A stretch of 64,000 nucleotides of DNA from Candidatus Brevundimonas colombiensis. Lineage in GTDB: Bacteria > Pseudomonadota > Alphaproteobacteria > Caulobacterales > Caulobacteraceae. The notes below the pieces were generated by a model. It saw only the letters and a list, made by a program, of their open reading frames with translations, had not been told where the DNA came from and made no database searches. Both the position numbers and the translations under genes were made by a program. Below, piece by piece: positions 56,965 through 64,000 of this stretch. Within the stretch, counting starts at the first letter, position 1. Each line of letters starts with the position of its first letter. The DNA lies in assembly GCA_029202665.1 (NCBI GenBank), contig CP119326.1:1054001-1118000 (forward strand). Reading direction: 5' to 3'.

Positions 56965-57792
56965 TCAGCCCCGCTCGGCGGCGGCTTCGGCCTCGGCCTT
57001 CCGGGCGCGGGCCTCGGCGGCGTTGGCCTCGCTGCGGGCCAGTTCGGCCTTTTCCTTCTTGGACGCGGACCTGCGACCCAGCATGTTCAACGCCTCCACA
57101 CCGGCCGAGAAGGCCATGGCCGCATAGATGTAGCCCTTGGGCACATGATAGCCGAAGCCGTCGGCGATCAAGACCATGCCGATCATCAGAAGGAAGCCGA
57201 GCGCCAGCATGACCACGCTGGGGTTCTTGTTGATGAAGTTCGCCAGGGGGTCGGCGGCCAGCAGCATGACGGTCACGGCGACCAGCACGGCGACCACCAT
57301 GATCGGCAGGTGTTCGGTCATGCCTACGGCGGTCAGGATGGAATCGATCGAGAAGACGATGTCCAGAATGATGATCTGGACGATTGCGGCGCCGGCGTTG
57401 GTGATCATCACGTCCTTCTTGTCCAGGACGTCGGGCGTCGGCGTGGGATCGACCGTGTGGTGGATCTCCTTTGTCGCCTTCCAGACCAGGAACAGGCCGC
57501 CCGCGATCAGGATCAGGTCTTTCCAGGAGAATTCGTTGCCCATGACGGTGAAGACCGGCTGAACCAGACCGACCAGCCAGGCGATGATCGACAGCAGGGC
57601 CAGGCGCATGACCAGGGCCAGGCCGATCCCGATGCGCCGCACCCTGGAGCGCTGATGCTCGGGCAGTTTGTTCGACAGGATGGAGATGAAGATCAGGTTG
57701 TCGATCCCCAGCACCACCTCCATCACGATGAGGGTCACCAATGCGGCCCAGGCGGCCGGATCGGAGAAAAGCGGGGTTATGCTGTCGAGCAT
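56965..57792 (-). CDS. TerC-family integral membrane protein
   Basis: A 275-residue membrane protein with seven to eight helices. MEVVLGIDNLIFISILSNKL and IVFSIDSILTAVGMTEHL hold the two conserved Asp motifs (GIDN, SIDS) of the TerC family, linked to metal (Mn or tellurite) export during secretion. The last 35 residues are a charged Ala/Glu/Arg coiled coil in the cytoplasm. It is transcribed away from the ATP synthase operon. Confidence 0.93.
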   Translation of the reverse strand: MLDSITPLFSDPAAWAALVTLIVMEVVLGIDNLIFISILSNKLPEHQRSRVRRIGIGLALVMRLALLSIIAWLVGLVQPVFTVMGNEFSWKDLILIAGGLFLVWKATKEIHHTVDPTPTPDVLDKKDVMITNAGAAIVQIIILDIVFSIDSILTAVGMTEHLPIMVVAVLVAVTVMLLAADPLANFINKNPSVVMLALGFLLMIGMVLIADGFGYHVPKGYIYAAMAFSAGVEALNMLGRRSASKKEKAELARSEANAAEARARKAEAEAAAERG

Positions 57793-58124
57793 CGGGGGTC
57801 CTGAAGGGGATGAAATCTTGAGCGGAAATCGCTAGGGCCGACGCCGGTTCCGATCAAGCGGCCGGGTGCGGCGTCATGGTCGCACCCCCAGCCATCGCGG
57901 CGGGAATGAGACGTGCGCGGCTGTTTGCGCCCCCTGCGGCATCGACGCGCCTTCACGGAATGTTGCGAGCGGTGAAACCCCGTGCTATCAGGCGCCCGGC
58001 TTGAAGGGGGCGTGTTCACGGATACGGCCTCTGTCGTGCTTTCCCTAAGCATTTCAAGTTTTTGACCGTTGTGAACCTTCGCATTCGGTCGCGACCCTGA
58101 CACAACGACCTCGGACCCTAATCA
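57793..58124. other. 332-bp divergent region TerC/atpH
   Basis: No gene seen. It holds the promoters of the TerC-cyclotransferase unit and of the atp operon. A T-rich patch (58051-58063, ending TTTTTGACC) is the likeliest -35 area for atpH, but no -10 at proper spacing is convincing. Confidence 0.6.
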
Positions 58125-58679
58125 GTGGCTGATGATTTCAGAACGACGGAAGTCGGTGATCGCTATGCACAGGCGCTGTTTGACCTGGCGCTGGAAACCG
58201 GCCGTCTGGACGCCGTTCGGGCCGACGTCGTCTCGCTGAAGACCGCCTGGAGCGAGAGCGCCGACCTGCGCCGCCTGGCGACGTCCCCCGTCATTTCGGC
58301 CGACGATCAGGTCAAGGGCCTGGTCGCCGTCGCCACCCAGGCCAGGTTCGAGAAGAACACCGTTAACTTCCTGGGTCTGCTGGCCCAGAACGGCCGCGCC
58401 AGGGACCTGGGCGCCGTGATCGCCGGTTTCGAACGCCTGTACGCCAAACACGCCGGGATCGTCGCCGCCGAGGTGGTGTCCGCCCAGCCGCTGGACGCCA
58501 AACAGCTGGCCGCGATCAAGACCGCCCTGAACGCCAGCCTGGGCAAGGCGCCGGAGCTGACCACGCGGGTCGATCCGTCGATCCTGGGCGGCCTGAAGGT
58601 CAAGGTGGGGTCGAAACTGTTCGACGCCTCGCTGAAGACCAAGCTCGACCAGATGAAATTCGCCCTCAAGCGCGCCTGA
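58125..58679 (+). CDS. atpH: ATP synthase F1 delta subunit
   Basis: A 184-residue delta subunit (OSCP-type) joining F1 to the peripheral stalk. N-terminal helical domain VGDRYAQALFDLALETGRLD, C-terminal LTTRVDPSILGGLKVKVGSK, both conserved. The start is GTG 58125. First gene of atpH-A-G-D-(ORF)-C; the Fo genes are not here, as in alphaproteobacteria where they form a separate operon. Confidence 0.96.
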   Translation: MADDFRTTEVGDRYAQALFDLALETGRLDAVRADVVSLKTAWSESADLRRLATSPVISADDQVKGLVAVATQARFEKNTVNFLGLLAQNGRARDLGAVIAGFERLYAKHAGIVAAEVVSAQPLDAKQLAAIKTALNASLGKAPELTTRVDPSILGGLKVKVGSKLFDASLKTKLDQMKFALKRA

Positions 58680-58751
58680 GCGTTCTGAGCCCCAAAGACT
58701 GCAGCGCGCCCGACCGGCTCGCCCCGACGAAGACCTAGACAGAGAGATCCC

Positions 58752-60284
<1,533 letters not shown>

Positions 60285-60316
60285 GCCCCTCCGGAAAGCT
60301 GAGAGAGTAAAGCCGG

Positions 60317-61195
60317 ATGGCCAGCCTAAAGGAAATGCGCAATCGGATCGGAAGCGTGAAAGCCACGCAGAAGATCACGAAAGCCATGCAGATGGTCGCC
60401 GCGGCCAAGCTGAAACGCGCTCAGGATCAGGCCGAAAGCGCCCGTCCCTATGCGCAGAAGATGGCCTCGGTCATCGCCAATCTGGCCGCCGGCGTGTCCG
60501 GCGCCGATGCGCCGCGCCTGCTGGCCGGCACGGGAGGCGACCAGCGTCACCTGATCGTGGTGGCCACGGCGGACAAGGGTCTGGCGGGCGGTTTCTCGAC
60601 CAACGTCATCCGCGCCGCGCGGGAACGGATCAACAGCCTGATCGCCCACGGCAAGGACGTGAAGATCATCGCCGTCGGCAAGAAGTCGCGCGACCAGCTG
60701 ACGCGTCTGTATGGCGACAAGGTGATCCACACCTTCGAACTGTCCGAGCATAAGACCATTGGCCTGCCCTCGGCCCAGCCGGTCGCCGAAATGATCGCCA
60801 CGGCGTTCGAGGACGGCCAGGCCGACGTGGTCACTCTGTTCTACAGCCAGTTCAAGTCGGTGATCCAGCAGGTCCCGACCGGCAAACAGCTGATCCCGGC
60901 CGTGGTGGAGGGGGATGCGCAGCCGATCGACCTGAACGGCGCGGTCTATGAATACGAGCCCTCGGAAGAGGAAATCCTCGAGACCCTGCTGCCGCGCAAT
61001 CTGACGACCCAGATCCTGGCCGCTCTGTACGAGAACCAGGCGGGCTTCTTCGGCTCGCAGATGGCGGCGATGGACAACGCCACGCGCAACGCCGGCGACC
61101 TCATCAACGCCCTGACGCTGCAATACAACCGCAAGCGCCAAGCCCAGATCACCACCGAGCTGATCGAGATCATCGCCGGCGCCGAAGCCCTCTGA
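60317..61195 (+). CDS. atpG: ATP synthase F1 gamma subunit
   Basis: A 292-residue central-shaft subunit. N-terminal coiled coil MASLKEMRNRIGSVKATQKI, conserved TADKGLAGGFSTNVIRAARE and the C-terminal helix MDNATRNAGDLINALTLQYN. Lengths and motifs are standard for the alphaproteobacterial enzyme. Confidence 0.97.
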   Translation: MASLKEMRNRIGSVKATQKITKAMQMVAAAKLKRAQDQAESARPYAQKMASVIANLAAGVSGADAPRLLAGTGGDQRHLIVVATADKGLAGGFSTNVIRAARERINSLIAHGKDVKIIAVGKKSRDQLTRLYGDKVIHTFELSEHKTIGLPSAQPVAEMIATAFEDGQADVVTLFYSQFKSVIQQVPTGKQLIPAVVEGDAQPIDLNGAVYEYEPSEEEILETLLPRNLTTQILAALYENQAGFFGSQMAAMDNATRNAGDLINALTLQYNRKRQAQITTELIEIIAGAEAL

Positions 61196-61232
61196 TCCCG
61201 ACCGCACAGACATTCCGACACGGACCCCAGCC

Positions 61233-62768
<1,536 letters not shown>

Positions 62769-62770
62769 TC

Positions 62771-63289
62771 ATGAGAAAGGCTCTCGTCGGCCTGTGTCTC
62801 TTCGCTTTGGCCACGCCGGTTTCGGCGACGGCCGAAGAGAGCGGAGATTTCGAGGCGATGGCGGGAGCCTGCGACGCCTTCATGGCGGACGGGCGCATGG
62901 TGCCGGTCTCGGCAGAGGCTGGCTTCTTCCTTGAAAGAGGTTTCAAGGGCGCGGCGTCCACCATCAACACAGACGAAGTGTCGCACACCTATACGCGATC
63001 AGGGACGCCCTTGGACCCTGTACGTATCATGGTGGTGCGACCGGCCGCGCCGGGCGGTGAGACTTGCAACATCATGGATATGAACGGGCCGGAAACCGGC
63101 GACAGGTTCATAACCAGAACCCGCGCGGAATCGACCTGGACGTTCGATAGCGAGTCGAACGACGTCAACGGCAAGGGCGTCCTGTTTAAAAGAGCCGTCG
63201 GCGAGGGCGTAATCTATTTGGCGATATGGGGCGCGGGCGCCGCTTACCCGGTTTCCATCGCCTCCTATCAAATCGGAACATCGGACTGA
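62771..63289 (+). CDS. Exported protein of unknown function inside the atp operon
   Basis: A 172-residue protein with a Sec signal peptide (MRKALVGLCLFALATPVSAT). The mature part has two Cys (GACDAF, ETCNIM) that may pair and looks beta-rich; no family recognised. It starts 3 bp after the atpD stop and its TGA shares one base with the atpC ATG, so it is fully embedded in the operon. GC content (58-63% in its last lines) is lower than in atpD. Such an insertion is unusual and likely a late arrival. Confidence 0.75.
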   Translation: MRKALVGLCLFALATPVSATAEESGDFEAMAGACDAFMADGRMVPVSAEAGFFLERGFKGAASTINTDEVSHTYTRSGTPLDPVRIMVVRPAAPGGETCNIMDMNGPETGDRFITRTRAESTWTFDSESNDVNGKGVLFKRAVGEGVIYLAIWGAGAAYPVSIASYQIGTSD

Positions 63290-63558
63290 TGGCTGGCAAA
63301 CTGAACTTCTCCCTCGTCTCGCCGGAACGCGAGGTCTTTTCGGGCCTCGTGGACCAGGTGGATGCGCCGGGCGTCGAGGGCGACTTCGGCGTGCTGCCGG
63401 ACCATGCGCCCTTCATGACCGCCCTGCGCGAGGGCCTGGTCACCGTCTATAACGGCGGGGCCAAGACCCAGTACGACGTCCACGGCGGCTTCGCCGACGT
63501 CAACGGCGAAGGCCTGACCATCCTGGCCGAACAGGCGACCGAGGTCGTCGCGGGCTGA
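63289..63558 (+). CDS. atpC: ATP synthase F1 epsilon subunit, short form
   Basis: An 89-residue protein with only the N-terminal beta-sandwich of epsilon (LNFSLVSPEREVFSGLVDQV, GDFGVLPDHAPFMTAL). The C-terminal helical hairpin that inhibits the E. coli enzyme (about 50 residues) is missing; the reading frame ends in a proper stop. ATG 63289 overlaps the upstream stop by one base. Confidence 0.95.
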   Translation: MAGKLNFSLVSPEREVFSGLVDQVDAPGVEGDFGVLPDHAPFMTALREGLVTVYNGGAKTQYDVHGGFADVNGEGLTILAEQATEVVAG

Positions 63559-63582
63559 TTGTCGAACGCGCATTCAGTTGAC

Positions 63583-63620
63583 GGAAACGGCTCCGGCGTG
63601 ATCGCGTCGGGGCCGTTTCC
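63583..63620 (+). terminator. Probable terminator of the atp operon
   Basis: GGAAACGGCTCCG pairs with CGGGGCCGTTTCC with one mismatch, 24 bp past the atpC stop. The following AATTCTT is only partly T-rich. Confidence 0.65.
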
Positions 63621-63639
63621 AATTCTTGTCCAGGCGGTC

Positions 63640-64000
63640 ATGAAGCGCGTCCCGACCCTGTTTGCGATGCTGGCGCCGCTGGGCGCGACGGCTGGCTGCG
63701 CGGCCATGGCCGAGCCGAACCTGGACGCCAACGGGTGCCGCCCGGCCATGGCGATCTATCAGCCGCCGATGCGTCTGGGCGGCGCCGGTCAGGTCATTCA
63801 TATTCCCGCGTCATGCCCGTCCAGCGCGATCTCGGAGGCGCGGATCGCGCGGGCCAGGGCCGAAGCCCAGGTTGTCGCGGCGCAGATGATCGCGACCCAG
63901 GCCTCGGGGACCGCGCCAACCGAGGCCCCGGCGCGTCCTGCGCCGCCCGCGCCAGTGGAGCCGGTCGCCGCCATATTGAACGGTGTCGACAGGTTCTGCG
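63640..64000 (+). CDS. Exported protein of unknown function, 3' part beyond window
   Basis: An open frame from ATG 63640 runs off the right edge (120 codons visible). It begins with a signal-like segment MKRVPTLFAMLAPLGATAGC; the Cys at 20 may be a lipid site, though the lipobox (TAGC) is imperfect. A coiled region follows (SEARIARARAEAQVVAAQMI), then a Pro/Ala-rich stretch. No family recognised. An independent transcript after the atp terminator is likely. Confidence 0.6.
   Translation, partial: MKRVPTLFAMLAPLGATAGCAAMAEPNLDANGCRPAMAIYQPPMRLGGAGQVIHIPASCPSSAISEARIARARAEAQVVAAQMIATQASGTAPTEAPARPAPPAPVEPVAAILNGVDRFC

Overview
The window is a gene-dense, high-GC stretch of an alphaproteobacterial chromosome. 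The gene content fits Caulobacterales, most likely Brevundimonas or a close relative (my inference). Pointers are a split ATP synthase operon (atpHAGDC without the Fo genes), a proline-activated PutR/PutA pair, an argB-HAD-dapD operon, a ccmABCDG cluster divergent from acnA, an MmcB-type repair nuclease, TTAACCAT motifs resembling CtrA half-sites, frequent TTG/GTG starts and ATGA/GTGA overlaps. About 60 protein genes and one tRNA are supported. I see no rRNA, CRISPR array, prophage, insertion sequence or plasmid module.

Layout. 1-4.7 kb: glmM (cut by the left edge) diverges from glmS, followed by two degenerate Crp-family regulators and a DUF6894 protein. 4.8-9.7 kb: a leftward GDP-mannose operon made of a ManC-type guanylyltransferase fused to an AGE-type isomerase, a GT4 glycosyltransferase and phosphomannomutase. 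9.8-13.5 kb: divergent putR/putA. 13.6-17.5 kb: an AT-richer GT4 glycosyltransferase gene, then the argB-HAD-dapD operon. 17.5-24 kb: histidine kinase, DUF892 ferritin-like protein, yidD-thrS, NifU-like scaffold, HAD phosphatase, TPR protein. 24-33 kb: M17 aminopeptidase, NlpC/P60 hydrolase, mmcB, lipocalin, thpR-GNAT pair, Bax-inhibitor-1 protein, secreted unknown protein, DUF2794, HtrA protease. 33-41.7 kb: DUF6356, rlmN, fatty-acid desaturase divergent from an ArsR-type regulator, DUF350 plus trypsin-like protease, M16 protease, isoaspartyl peptidase. 41.9-48.7 kb: quinone oxidoreductase, YkvA protein, SDR, tRNA-Gly(GCC), M48 lipoprotein, ccmGDCBA. 49-57.8 kb: acnA, a one-cysteine OxyR divergent from katG, DJ-1/PfpI protein, glutamine cyclotransferase, TerC. 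58.1-63.6 kb: the F1 ATP synthase genes with an extra secreted-protein gene between atpD and atpC, then a partial exported protein at the right edge.

Most of the window is core metabolism and envelope biology: UDP-GlcNAc and GDP-mannose supply, cell-wall precursors (dapD), cytochrome c maturation, TCA cycle, ATP synthesis and peroxide defence. I found no clear new multi-gene system. The most informative non-routine signals are four families of intergenic palindromic repeats (one has added a tail to CcmD and another copy forms a three-unit tandem array upstream of a quinone oxidoreductase), a cluster of TTGCACC/GGTGCAA palindromes in a non-coding gap, the OxyR with a single cysteine facing a recognisable OxyR box, the ManC-AGE fusion, phased inverted repeats between putR and putA, and the secreted ORF inside the ATP synthase operon.
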